Below are positions 1-8,326 of a DNA stretch of 59,054 nt, in pieces. How positions within the stretch are numbered: position 1 is the stretch's first letter; each line of letters opens with the position of its first letter. The notes beneath the pieces are model-generated. The model was not told where the DNA came from. It saw only the letters and a program-made list of their open reading frames with translations, and ran no database searches. The position numbers and the translations under genes were made by a program. Source of the stretch: Parafrankia discariae (lineage in GTDB: Bacteria > Actinomycetota > Actinomycetes > Frankiales > Frankiaceae); contig NZ_KB891223.1 in assembly GCF_000373365.1 (NCBI RefSeq), positions 1 through 59,054 on the forward strand, in the 5' to 3' direction.

Positions 1-71
1 CAAAGATTCTGCTGTTCTGCGTCCACTGTGCGGTTCTCGGGCTGCGACCGGTTTCGGTCGGGTCTGATAGT

Positions 72-190
72 GTTTCGGTGGTTTTAGCGAAGGGGAAACG
101 CCCGGTTCCATTCCGAACCCGGTAGCTAAGCCCTTCAGCGCCGATGGTACTGCGTGGGTGACTGCGTGGGAGAGTAGGACGCCGCCGGAC
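72..190 (+). rRNA. rrf: 5S ribosomal RNA
   Basis: About 119 bases matching the actinobacterial 5S consensus, with the internal blocks GAAGGGGAAACGCCCGG and TCCATTCCGAACCCGG. The 5' end (GTTTCGGTGG) pairs with the 3' end (GCCGCCGGAC), using G-U wobbles, to close helix I. Bases 1-71 look like the 23S-5S spacer, so this is the distal end of an rRNA operon whose 16S and 23S genes lie off the left edge. The exact ends are judged from the closing helix and may be off by one or two bases. Confidence 0.95.
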
Positions 191-197
191 TTCTTTT

Positions 198-239
198 GGT
201 GGGGGCTGTTTCTGGCTGTGGCCGGGAGCAGCCCCCACC
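198..239 (+). terminator. Hairpin after 5S rRNA
   Basis: Perfect 11-bp stem (GGTGGGGGCTG at 198-208 with CAGCCCCCACC at 229-239) around a 20-base loop. It starts 8 bases after the 5S gene. No U-tract follows, but the position and strength fit the rRNA operon terminator. Confidence 0.75.
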
Positions 240-709
240 TGCATTTCCGGGTTGTTCCGGCTGGCGAGGGCTGGCGGCCTGTGCCGCGCCGGCCATAGCG
301 GCCGCGTGCGGTTCATGGGAGCCGCATCCGATCGAGGTCGGAACTGTAACCCTCGAAGGCCGCGACGGATCCCCGACCCTGCGACGTCGAGCCCACGCGG
401 TCCGGGACCGAACCGAAGGTTCGAGCACCCGAGCTCCGCGGCCCGGCCCCGGCCCCCAACCGGCCCTCAGCCGGCCCGAACAGGATCGAGCGTCCGAACA
501 AGGATCAAACGTGGCGCCTGAGTGAGTCCATAGACTCACTCACCCGCCACGGTCGCGCCGGAAGGCCGACGGCCGGAGGCAGACTTGCGTTGCCGCTGAT
601 GGGCGGTGGGGGCGGGGGCGTCCGGGTGGCGGATCGGTGGTGCGCAGAATCGGATCCACCTGGGGAGGCCGCGTTCCGGCGCCCCGGAACGAAGGGAATG
701 CTGTCGGTT
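240..709. other. Intergenic region with a hairpin
   Basis: No convincing gene lies between the rRNA terminator and the RG-rich TPR gene. The one clear structure is a perfect 10-bp stem with a 4-base loop (519-528 with 533-542, arm TGAGTGAGTC). It may be a second terminator or a leader structure of the downstream gene. No clear promoter was found. Confidence 0.5.
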
Positions 710-3700
710 ATGCCGAACGACGAGTCGCCGAGGTCCCAACCGCCGTCCAGGGCCGGCCGCACCGCCACCGGTGGTGACGGCGCGCGGCGCACCGAGGGCC
801 GCCGTGACGCCCCGACGGCCCGTCGAGGGCCGTCCTCGTCCGGGCGGGACTCCGGTGGTGAGGCCCGGCGTTCCGGTCGAGTGGCCAGGGGCGATGCCGG
901 CCGCTCGGGTTTCGTCCGGCGGGCTGACGGTGGGCGGGGCCCCACGTCGGCGGGTGCCCCGGGCGGGGGAGCGGGCGGCCGCGGTGCCCCGACCCGGCAG
1001 GGCACCGGCCGCGCCGGCGGCCCGCCCCGGCAGGGAGCTTCCGGCCAGGGCACCGCACGTCCGAAGACAGCCTGGCGTCCCGCGGGGACGGGGCAGGGCC
1101 GCGGTGGTGCCGGAGCTTCGGGCGGCGAGCGGTGGAGCCGTCCCACCTCGGAGTCCGAGGGCGGTCCGCGCGCGACGAGCGGTGGCCGGCCGAGCGGTGG
1201 CCGGCCGACGGGGGACCGTCCGACCGGAGACCGGCGGTCCGGTGGTACCGGCCGGCCGGTAGGGCAGGGCAGGCCTGACGGGGGGCGACCGGTCCGCCGC
1301 TGGGAGGGCTCCGGCCAGGGGTCCGGCCGGAGCGCGCCCGCCTCGGAGGCACGGGGCCGGCAGTGGTCGGGGAGCCCGGCGCGGGAGGCGGGCGACCGCC
1401 CCAGGCAGAGCGACCGGCCGCCCTACGGCGCGGCCCGCGCCGCCAACCCCCGCTACAGCGGCCCCCGTCATGAAGGACCTCGTCACGAGGGGCCGAGGCA
1501 CGAGGGGTCCCGTCACGACGGCCCTCGTCACGACGGGCCCCGCCACGACGGGCCCCGTCACGACGGAGCTCGTGATGAGCGGGGCCGTGGCGACGCTCGG
1601 CGGGAGAGCGGTGGTGGCTGGGCCGGCAGCGGCCCTCGAACCGGTTCGTCGCCCGATCGCGGTGGGCAGCGCAGCTACGGAAACAGCGGCGGCAGGCCTG
1701 ACGGTGGCCGGCCGGCGCAGGGACAGGGACAGGCGAGCCGGGGCTCCTCCGGGCGTCCGTACGGTGCCGGGCGGCCGGTTGGCGGTGGGCGTGACGGTTC
1801 CGCCGGTGCCGGTCACGGCGGGCCGGAAGAGAACCGGTTCGACCGGCGTTCCCGCGCGCAGGGCCCGGGCCAGTGGCGACCCTCGTCCGGGGACGCGGCG
1901 ACACGGGGCGCGGCAGGACCGCGCGGCGGGGTTCGCCGTGACGGCCCGGGCAGATCAGAGGGGACGGCGGCCGGCCGCGGCGCGGGTTCCGACCGGCGCC
2001 CCCCGTCGACGGGGTCGCGGCCCTGGCAGGGTGGTGCGTCCGGCGATGCCCGGACCTCCGGTGGTACCGGTTCCGGCCGTGGTTACCGCTCCGATCGTTC
2101 CTCCGGGTCCGACGGTGGTTACCGGTCCGATCGTGGTCCCGGGTCCGATCGTGGTGCCGGCCGTCGGGGCGGCCCGCCCAGCGGGGGATCGTCCGAACGG
2201 TCCTACCCGCGGGCGGCGCCCCGTGACCAGCCCACGTCCGGCGCGAACCGGCCGGACCGGTCTGACCGGCCGGACCGGTCAGACCGCGTGGAGCGGCCGG
2301 ACCGGGCGGAGCGCGCGGAGCGCATGGACCGACCGGACGTCGCGGGCAGCGGTCCGGACCGGGCCCGCCCGGAACAGACCCGTCCCGACCGGGCCCGCCC
2401 GGATGAGGGCCGCCCGGATGAGGGCCGGCGGGACGCTGGCCGCGCGGACGTGGGACGTCCCTATCAGGCCCGTCCGTACCAGGAGCGGTCGGATCGGGCC
2501 CGGCCCGATCGGTCCGGTGGGAACCGGTTCGAAGCGAACCGTGCCGGCGCCGGGAGTTCGTACCCGAGCCGTCGCGGCCCGGACGCCCGATCCGGAGCGA
2601 CCGGGGGACCTCGAACGGGGCGGGGCGGGGCGAGCGGCGGGCCGGGCCGGTCGGGCCCCGGCACGCGTCCGGCTGGCGGGAGCGGGGGACGGCCCTCCGC
2701 CGGGTCGCCCGGCCGTCCGAACCGGGATGACGCCACGGCGCGCCGCCGGCCGCCCGCCCCGGTGCTGCCGGATGAGGCCAAGGCCGAGCTGCTCGATCGC
2801 GACATTCGCCGTGACCTGCGCAGTGTGCCCGCACCGTTGGCCGAGATGATCGCCCGGCATCTCGTCGCGACCGCGCTGCTCGTCGACACCGACCCGGTGC
2901 AGGCGTTGGCGCACGCGCGGGCCGCGGCGGCCAGGCTGCCCAGGATGGCCGCGGTGCGCGAGGCCGTCGGCGTCGCGGCCTACCACGCCGGCGAATACGC
3001 CTCCGCGCTGCTGGAACTGCGCGCGGCGCGCCGCATCGACGGCTCGTCCCACAACCTGCCGCTGATGGCTGACGCCGAGCGCGGCCTCGGTCGGCCCGAG
3101 CGCGCGATCGACTACCTCTCGGACCCGGGTGTCGCGGCGCTGGACGCCGCCGGCCGGGTCGAGCTGCTGATCGTTGTGTCTGGTGCCCGGCGCGACATGG
3201 GCCAGCCCGAGGCGGCCGCGGTGCTGCTGCGCGACGAGGCGACCGCCAGGACGGAGCCGAAGCCGTGGACGCCCCGGCTCTGGTACGCCTACGCCGAGGC
3301 CTTGCTGGCGGCCGGTCGCACGGTGGAGGCGCTGCGCTGGTTCACGGCCACGGCCGGCATCGACGAGGACACGACCGACGCGGCCGAGCGTGTCTACGAG
3401 CTGACCATCGATGACGAGAGCCCCGAAGACGACGAGAGCCCCGAAACCGACCCCCAGGACGGTGGCGGGAACGAGCGGCTCGAGCGCGAGCAGCCTGACG
3501 ACGAGCGGCTCGACGACGGCGGGCTCGCCGTCGACATCCACGACGGCGCGGCCGCCGAGGGAACGGCGCCTGAGAGCCTGATCGTCCCCGGTCCGGACGC
3601 CGCCGCCGCTGACGCCGCGGTCGCCGCCGCCGACGCCGACGCCGCTACCGACAACGACGACGGTGACGGTGCCGGTGCCGGTGCGAACGTCGACGGGGCG

Positions 3701-3994
3701 TTGGCCGATGCGGATGCCGAGGCGGAAGCCGATGTCGAGGCGAACGCGGCGACAGACGCCGAGACCGGTGCCGCTGGAGCGGCGGTCGACGCGGCCGTCG
3801 ACGGTGAAGACGGTGAAGCGGAGCCCGCCGTGGGGCCGGAGCCGACCGAGGTCGACTTCTCCGCGGCTGCGGACACGAGCGTGGCGCCTGCCGTGGAGGC
3901 GAGTGCCGACACCCCGCCGATTCCGGAGATCATCTTCTCGGACGCCCCGGGCGGTGCGGACCAGGCCGGAGCGCACCGGACGCCGGAGGACTAG
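710..3994 (+). CDS. Large Arg/Gly-rich disordered protein with TPR-like domain and acidic tail
   Basis: Encodes about 1094 residues in three parts. Residues 1-690 are low-complexity, rich in R, G, S, D and P, with many short tandem repeats and no hydrophobic core, so probably disordered. Residues about 693-895 form a helical, alanine-rich repeat domain of TPR type. Residues from about 900 are strongly acidic and Ala/Asp-rich. The ATG at 710 (MPNDESP) was chosen because GAAGGGA lies upstream; in-frame ATGs at 590 and 698 are alternatives. A TPR protein occurs at this position in related actinobacteria beside the tlyA-recN block. The opposite charges of the two ends suggest nucleic-acid binding or self-association, but that is inference. 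No catalytic motif is visible. Confidence 0.8.
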   Translation: MPNDESPRSQPPSRAGRTATGGDGARRTEGRRDAPTARRGPSSSGRDSGGEARRSGRVARGDAGRSGFVRRADGGRGPTSAGAPGGGAGGRGAPTRQGTGRAGGPPRQGASGQGTARPKTAWRPAGTGQGRGGAGASGGERWSRPTSESEGGPRATSGGRPSGGRPTGDRPTGDRRSGGTGRPVGQGRPDGGRPVRRWEGSGQGSGRSAPASEARGRQWSGSPAREAGDRPRQSDRPPYGAARAANPRYSGPRHEGPRHEGPRHEGSRHDGPRHDGPRHDGPRHDGARDERGRGDARRESGGGWAGSGPRTGSSPDRGGQRSYGNSGGRPDGGRPAQGQGQASRGSSGRPYGAGRPVGGGRDGSAGAGHGGPEENRFDRRSRAQGPGQWRPSSGDAATRGAAGPRGGVRRDGPGRSEGTAAGRGAGSDRRPPSTGSRPWQGGASGDARTSGGTGSGRGYRSDRSSGSDGGYRSDRGPGSDRGAGRRGGPPSGGSSERSYPRAAPRDQPTSGANRPDRSDRPDRSDRVERPDRAERAERMDRPDVAGSGPDRARPEQTRPDRARPDEGRPDEGRRDAGRADVGRPYQARPYQERSDRARPDRSGGNRFEANRAGAGSSYPSRRGPDARSGATGGPRTGRGGASGGPGRSGPGTRPAGGSGGRPSAGSPGRPNRDDATARRRPPAPVLPDEAKAELLDRDIRRDLRSVPAPLAEMIARHLVATALLVDTDPVQALAHARAAAARLPRMAAVREAVGVAAYHAGEYASALLELRAARRIDGSSHNLPLMADAERGLGRPERAIDYLSDPGVAALDAAGRVELLIVVSGARRDMGQPEAAAVLLRDEATARTEPKPWTPRLWYAYAEALLAAGRTVEALRWFTATAGIDEDTTDAAERVYELTIDDESPEDDESPETDPQDGGGNERLEREQPDDERLDDGGLAVDIHDGAAAEGTAPESLIVPGPDAAAADAAVAAADADAATDNDDGDGAGAGANVDGALADADAEAEADVEANAATDAETGAAGAAVDAAVDGEDGEAEPAVGPEPTEVDFSAAADTSVAPAVEASADTPPIPEIIFSDAPGGADQAGAHRTPED
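1460..1579 (+). repeat. 15-bp tandem coding repeat (GPRHE/GPRHD)
   Basis: Eight consecutive 15-bp units encode three G-P-R-H-E pentapeptides, then G-S-R-H-D, three G-P-R-H-D, and a degenerate G-A-R-D-E, within the disordered half of the RG-rich TPR protein. The codons vary between units, so the peptide rather than the DNA appears to be maintained. Confidence 0.85.
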
Positions 3995-4007
3995 ACGCCG
4001 GGACATT

Positions 4008-4102
4008 CCCGGTCTCCCGGGCGCTCGAACAGCTGAGCGCCCGGGAGACCGGGCCCGCGCCGTACCCGGGGCGGTCCCCGGGCGCTCGAACAGCTGAGCG
4101 CC
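4008..4102. terminator. Bidirectional terminator with a duplicated hairpin
   Basis: A perfect 19-bp stem (4008-4026 with 4035-4053) with loop GAACAGCT lies between convergent genes. A 25-base core of it (4017-4041) recurs exactly at 4078-4102, giving a second, shorter hairpin with the same loop. There is no U-tract on either strand. Confidence 0.8.
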
Positions 4103-4122
4103 TCGGTCCGCCCGAGCGTGCC

Positions 4123-5442
4123 TCAGTCCAGTGGGCGGATCAGCAGGCCGGTGCGCGGCTTCGGGGTGAACAGGGTCGACTTGCGGGGCATCCGCTCCGC
4201 GGCACCGGCGACGGCGGTCACGTCGGCGACCGGGGTCGGGTTGAGCAGCAGCGCGACGCCGCCGGTGGCGCGCGCGGCGGCGAGTGCGGCCGGGGCGTCG
4301 TGGTAGTAGTCGACGACGCCGACCTTGTCCTCCAGGCCCCAGACGTCCGTGATCAGTGCGAGGTGCGCGACGGTCACGTCGAGGCCGCGGAACGCCGCCG
4401 ACCGGTCGGCGGGCAGCGCGCGGGCGAGGAGATCGGCGGTGGGCGCCGTCAGCAGGAAGGCGCCCGAGCCGTCGCTGATCACGAAGGCGTGGCCGTCGTG
4501 GCCGGCCTTGGCGAGCTCGTCGAGCAGCACCGCCGGGTCGACCCGTCCGGTACCGGTGGCGGTGCCGGCGGCCTCGGTCAGCCGGCGGACGGTGAAGGCG
4601 CCCTCGGCCCGCGCGACGGCGTCGGTGAGGGTGAGCCCCCGTACGGCGCGGTGGATCGCGTGCACCTGCGGGCCGTTGGCGGTCGCGTCCACCAGGAACG
4701 TGAGCCCGAAGTCCCAGGCACCCGCACCGTCGCCCGCGGTGTGCCGTTCGGCCTGGTAGTGACGGTAGGTGGCGTACCGGTGGTGGCCGTCGGCGATGAC
4801 CGCGCGCCGGGGGAGCAGGTCCGCCGCGATGGTCGCCAGCTGGGCGGGGTCGTCGATCGCCCAGATCCGGTGGGTCACCCCGTCGTCGGTGCGGGCGTCC
4901 ACGATCGGTGGGGTGGTCACCGCCGCGGCGACGACCTGGCTGGCCGGGCCGCCGCCGTCGTAGAGCAGGAAGATCGGCTCCAGGTTCGCGGCGGTCGCCC
5001 GGGTCAGCGCGAGCCGGTCGGAGACGGGGCCGGCCATGGTGTTCTCGTGGGGCAGGACGATGCCCGCGTCCGGGTCGGCCAGGGCGAGAGCGCCGACGAG
5101 CCCGCGCTGGAGGTGGCCGTCCTGCTCCTGCTCGTAGACGTAGAGCGCGGGGGCCTCGTCCCGGATGAGGATCCCGGCGTCCAGCCACTCCCGCAGGGTC
5201 CGCGCGGCCCGGTCGTACCGACTGTCCGGCTCGGCGGGGGAGAGGTCCCGCGGCAGGATCAGCCGGACGACGTTGTGCTCCGCGGCCGCCTCGAGGGCGG
5301 TACGGCCGTCCTCGTCGATGACGTCGTAGGGCGGGGAGGTCAGCCCGGCGAGATCCGGGCCGGCGGTGGTGAACCGCGCCGCGCGGAACGGCGCGAGGAC
5401 GAGCCCGGGCGGAATGGGCACGGCGGCGTCAGGAGCAACCAT
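4123..5442 (-). CDS. DUF1015 family protein
   Basis: About 439 residues, full length for the DUF1015 (SerK-like kinase-related) family. The N-terminal PFRAARF is typical, followed by PPYDVID and a central ADGHHRYAT motif. The family is widespread but its role in actinobacteria is poorly defined. The ATG at 5442 is preferred because TACGAT lies exactly 7 bases upstream, implying a leaderless mRNA. An in-frame ATG at 5451 would lie inside that hexamer. The gene is convergent with the RG-rich TPR gene. The family call is strong; molecular function is not claimed. Confidence 0.88.
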   Translation of the reverse strand: MVAPDAAVPIPPGLVLAPFRAARFTTAGPDLAGLTSPPYDVIDEDGRTALEAAAEHNVVRLILPRDLSPAEPDSRYDRAARTLREWLDAGILIRDEAPALYVYEQEQDGHLQRGLVGALALADPDAGIVLPHENTMAGPVSDRLALTRATAANLEPIFLLYDGGGPASQVVAAAVTTPPIVDARTDDGVTHRIWAIDDPAQLATIAADLLPRRAVIADGHHRYATYRHYQAERHTAGDGAGAWDFGLTFLVDATANGPQVHAIHRAVRGLTLTDAVARAEGAFTVRRLTEAAGTATGTGRVDPAVLLDELAKAGHDGHAFVISDGSGAFLLTAPTADLLARALPADRSAAFRGLDVTVAHLALITDVWGLEDKVGVVDYYHDAPAALAAARATGGVALLLNPTPVADVTAVAGAAERMPRKSTLFTPKPRTGLLIRPLD

Positions 5443-5449
5443 GAGGCGC

Positions 5450-5455
5450 ATCGTA
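5450..5455 (-). promoter_or_regulatory. Predicted -10 element, leaderless DUF1015 gene
   Basis: TACGAT on the minus strand followed by 7 bases and the ATG at 5442, placing the transcription start at the start codon. No clear -35 was found. Confidence 0.55.
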
Positions 5456-5783
5456 GGTGCTGGGGGCACCCGGTCGCCCCGGCCGGCCGGCCAGGTCACG
5501 CCACGGAAGACTGGCCGTTATTCCGATGTTGAGGCATGTGGGCGCCACTTGCGGCGAAACTGGAGGAGAGGGTGGGACGCCTCCACCCCACCTGGGTCGC
5601 CGAGGACGTCGGCCGGTGGGGCCGGCCCGATGACGGCCGGTCGCGGTGCCGGTCAGGGCGGTGCCGGTCGGGCTTCGGCCACGCCGGCCGCTGTCCGGCG
5701 CGGCCCGGTGCGGCGTCCCGGTGGTGCTGATGCCGCCGCCGCGGTGGCCACGGCCGTGGCGGTCCGGACGACGTGGAGGTGCC

Positions 5784-6227
5784 ATGACGGAGGAATCCGG
5801 CGTTCCGAACGGCAACGGCAATACCAACGGTAACGGCAGCGCCAACGTGCGCTCGCCGGCCGGCGAGGTCTACGACTGGTACACCCGCGGGATGGCGCTG
5901 CTCGGGCACGGCGACGCGAACGCGGCGGTGCAGCTCCTCGCGCACGCCGTCGCGGCGGAACCGGCGTCCCCGAGCGTGCGGGAGGCGCTGGGCCGGGCGC
6001 AGTTCGAGGCCGGGCAGTACGACGACGCCCTGCGCACGTTCGCCTGGATCGTCGAGCGCCATCCGACCGACGACTACGCCCAGTTCGGCCTGGGGATGGC
6101 CGCGCGCCGTACCGGCGACCTGCGGTCCGCGGTGGAGCACCTGGCGCTGGCGGTGGCGATGCGGCCCGATCTGGCGCACTACGGGGTCGCGTTGCGCGGG
6201 GCGCGGGCCGCGCTGAACCGCGCGTGA
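5784..6227 (+). CDS. Small TPR protein
   Basis: 147 residues. An N/G-rich N-terminus (about residues 1-25) is followed by roughly three TPR helical pairs: YDWYTRGMALLGHGDANAA, then the SPSVREALGRAQFEAGQYDDA and DDYAQFGLGMAARRTGDLRSA regions. No signal peptide or catalytic motif, so probably a scaffold. The ATG at 5784 follows a good Shine-Dalgarno (GGAGGT, 5775-5780). The downstream HAD gene starts inside its stop codon (GTGA overlap), so the two are translationally coupled. The arrangement matches M. tuberculosis Rv1691-Rv1692. Confidence 0.9.
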   Translation: MTEESGVPNGNGNTNGNGSANVRSPAGEVYDWYTRGMALLGHGDANAAVQLLAHAVAAEPASPSVREALGRAQFEAGQYDDALRTFAWIVERHPTDDYAQFGLGMAARRTGDLRSAVEHLALAVAMRPDLAHYGVALRGARAALNRA

Positions 6228-7414
6228 CGGCTCCGCGCGAGGCGGCGGGCACCGAGGCGGCGGCCACGGAATCGGCGGCCACGGAATCGGCGGGCACCGC
6301 GACGGCGGGCACGGGGTGGTCCGTGCTCGCCGGCACGGCCCGTTCGCCGGCGGCGATGTTCGACGTCGCGCTGATGGATCTCGACGGGGTGGTGAACCGG
6401 GGCGAGCGGGCTGTCCCGCACGCCGCGCGGGCCATCGAGGCCGCGGGCCGGCAGGGCCTGCGCACCGTGTACGTGACGAACAACGCGCTGCGGACTCCGG
6501 AGACCGTCGCCGCGCGGCTGTCGGGTTTCGGGGTGCCCGCCGAACCGGCGGAGGTGGTCACCTCGGCGCAGGCGGCCGCGCACGTGCTCGCCGAGCGGCT
6601 GCCGGCCGGGGCGGTGGTCCTGGTCGCCGGGGGCGTCGGGTTGCGGGAGGCGGTCCGTGCGGAGGGACTGATCCCGACGGAGTCGGCCGCGGACGAGCCG
6701 GCCGCCGTGGTCCAGGGCTTCGACCCGGAGATCGACTATGCCCGGCTGGCGGAGGCGGTGCTGGCGATTCGCGCGGGGGCGTGGTGGGTCGCGAGCAACA
6801 CCGACCTGACCGTGCCCACGGAGCGCGGCCTGGCGCCCGGTAACGGGGCGCTGGTGGCCTTCGTCCGGGCCGCGACGGGCGCGGAGCCCGAGGTGACCGG
6901 GAAGCCGGAGCTCGCGATGCACGCGGAGTCGGTGCGGCGCAGCGGCGCCCGCGACCCGATCATCGTCGGCGACCGGCTGGACACCGACATCGAGGCGGGT
7001 TTCCGCGCCGGCACGCCGACTCTGCTGGTGCTCACCGGGGTCACCGGTCCCGCGGAGCTGCTCGACGCCCCCGCGCGGCACCGGCCGACCTTCCTCGCCG
7101 CCGACCTGCGCGGGCTGCTGCGTCCCCAGCCCGCCGCGGCCGCCGGGGACGGCTCGTCCCGGTGCGGCGGGTGGACGTGCGACCTGGACGGCGGCACTCT
7201 GCGCTGGCACCGGACCGACCCGGGGGACGCCGGTGGGCCGGCCAGCGGTGGGCCGGGCGGTTCAGGGTCGGCCGGGGAGGACGACGGGCTGGACGCGCTG
7301 CGCGCCGCGTGCGCACTGGCCTGGGCGGCGGCGGACGAGGGCCGCCCGGTCGAGGCCCTGGCCGCCGACCGGCCGGCTGGCTGCGAGGACCTGCGTGTGC
7401 CGGCCGCGCGCTGA
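6224..7414 (+). CDS. HAD-superfamily (NagD-like) phosphatase
   Basis: 396 residues starting at a GTG that overlaps the preceding stop codon. The HAD motifs are all present: motif I is DLDGVV (nucleophile Asp), motif II is VYVTNNA, motif III is the lysine in TGKPEL, and motif IV is GDRLDTDI. The capped HAD-IIA layout is that of NagD/4-nitrophenylphosphatase enzymes. The syntenic M. tuberculosis protein Rv1692 is a glycerol-3-phosphate phosphatase, so lipid-polar-head recycling is a reasonable guess. The first 40 residues are an Ala/Thr/Glu-rich, probably disordered extension. The C-terminal 100 residues are an extra low-complexity segment plus a short helical tail. Confidence 0.9.
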   Translation: MTAPREAAGTEAAATESAATESAGTATAGTGWSVLAGTARSPAAMFDVALMDLDGVVNRGERAVPHAARAIEAAGRQGLRTVYVTNNALRTPETVAARLSGFGVPAEPAEVVTSAQAAAHVLAERLPAGAVVLVAGGVGLREAVRAEGLIPTESAADEPAAVVQGFDPEIDYARLAEAVLAIRAGAWWVASNTDLTVPTERGLAPGNGALVAFVRAATGAEPEVTGKPELAMHAESVRRSGARDPIIVGDRLDTDIEAGFRAGTPTLLVLTGVTGPAELLDAPARHRPTFLAADLRGLLRPQPAAAAGDGSSRCGGWTCDLDGGTLRWHRTDPGDAGGPASGGPGGSGSAGEDDGLDALRAACALAWAAADEGRPVEALAADRPAGCEDLRVPAAR

Positions 7415-7426
7415 ACCGGCCAGTAC

Positions 7427-7449
7427 CGGCACGGGCCGGGCCGGTGCCG
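7427..7449. terminator. Imperfect hairpin between convergent genes
   Basis: CGGCAC at 7427-7432 pairs with GTGCCG at 7444-7449, with a bulged GG/CC extension inside. It lies between the HAD phosphatase gene and the opposing SCP2-like gene. Weaker than the other hairpins in this window. Confidence 0.4.
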
Positions 7450-7472
7450 CCCGCCGGCTACCGCCGGCACGG

Positions 7473-7811
7473 TCAGAGCAGGGAACGGACCCGCAGGAGG
7501 TCCCGGACGCTCGCGTCGACCTTGAGTCGGCCGCTGGCCCACGCCGTCGTCACCGACAGGGTGCCTTCGGTCACGGCGAGCAGGTCGTCGCTGCTCAGAG
7601 TGAGGGTGATCTGCGCCCCCGGCCGCTCGCCCTCGCCGATGTCGCACAGGCAGCCGTCGCGGAGCTGGCCGGAGAACGTGGTCCGCAGGTCCGGGATCCG
7701 GCAGACGATCACCCGGTCCGGGGTGCGTGGCGGCCGGCGCTCGCGCGCGAGCTCGCCGAGCCGCTCGGCGAGGGTTCGCAGCGCCGCCTCGCACTGCAGT
7801 CTGTCCGCCAT
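7473..7811 (-). CDS. SCP2-type sterol/lipid-binding domain protein
   Basis: 112 residues forming one compact domain that resembles the sterol-carrier protein 2 fold: an N-terminal helix, strands around TTFSGQLRDG, the segment AQITLTLSSDDLLAVTEG, then a basic patch SGRLKVDASVRDLLR. Such proteins bind hydrophobic ligands. A perfect Shine-Dalgarno (AAGGAGGTGA) lies about 12 bases before the ATG. It is transcribed against the flanking tlyA cluster. Family assignment is by pattern recognition only and the ligand is unknown. Confidence 0.75.
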   Translation of the reverse strand: MADRLQCEAALRTLAERLGELARERRPPRTPDRVIVCRIPDLRTTFSGQLRDGCLCDIGEGERPGAQITLTLSSDDLLAVTEGTLSVTTAWASGRLKVDASVRDLLRVRSLL

Positions 7812-8056
7812 GCCGGCCGGTCACCTCCTTCGCCCGCGGCGCCCGCTTCGCCCGCAGTGCCCGTCATCCGTGCCTCGGCGGATCCTCCGGGTCCGGAGGA
7901 ACCGGCCGTCAGCGACACTAGCGTGTGCCTGCCGCCCCGGGCGGGACGCCGGTTGATGGTGTGCGGGACGCCGGTGGATGTGAGGGCGGCCACGTGCTTG
8001 CCAGGTCATGCCGCGGCCGGGCGCGGGCGCCCACCGGAATGCGAGAGGCTGGTCCG

Positions 8057-8326
8057 GTGAACACCGACGAACTGTCCGCCGAGCTGAGCGCGGCGCTCGC
8101 GCGGCTCACCACGCTCCCCGGCCAGCCGGCCGCCGAGCACCTGGAGGCGTTCGAGGACGTGCACCGGCTGCTGGAGGAATCGTTGGAGGATCTCGCGGGC
8201 GGCGCGCCGCGCGGCTCGGGCGCGGCGCCGTCGCCCGGTCCGACCTCCGGTCCGCGACCGGCCCCCGGCCCCGGCGTGCGTCCGGCCCCGGGCCCCGGTC
8301 CGGGTCCCGCCCGGGCACCTCGGTGA
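8057..8326 (+). CDS. Small conserved protein upstream of tlyA (Rv1693-like)
   Basis: 89 residues: an acidic helical segment (NTDELSAELSAALARL, then EHLEAFEDVHRLLEESLEDL) followed by a Pro/Gly-rich tail of about 35 residues. It lies in the position of the short protein Rv1693 between the HAD phosphatase and tlyA in M. tuberculosis. The GTG start at 8057 has GAGAGG about 9 bases upstream. The GAGGCT in the same stretch could instead act as a -10 of a leaderless transcript. The stop overlaps a tlyA start (GTGA), so it is probably co-translated with tlyA. Function unknown. Confidence 0.7.
   Translation: MNTDELSAELSAALARLTTLPGQPAAEHLEAFEDVHRLLEESLEDLAGGAPRGSGAAPSPGPTSGPRPAPGPGVRPAPGPGPGPARAPR

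Noticed and set aside
1-71. 3' end of 23S rRNA
   Set aside because: The sequence looks like the 23S-5S spacer; no terminal 23S helix could be identified.
1460-1579. Regular 15-bp repeats, considered as a CRISPR array
   Set aside because: Units are contiguous, in frame, and lack spacers; they encode a peptide repeat.
2279-5188. Very long minus-strand frame (over 900 codons) across two genes
   Set aside because: Low-complexity Arg/Pro/Gly translation with no domain; it is the antisense shadow of the RG-rich TPR gene and an off-frame reading of the DUF1015 gene, typical of high-GC DNA.
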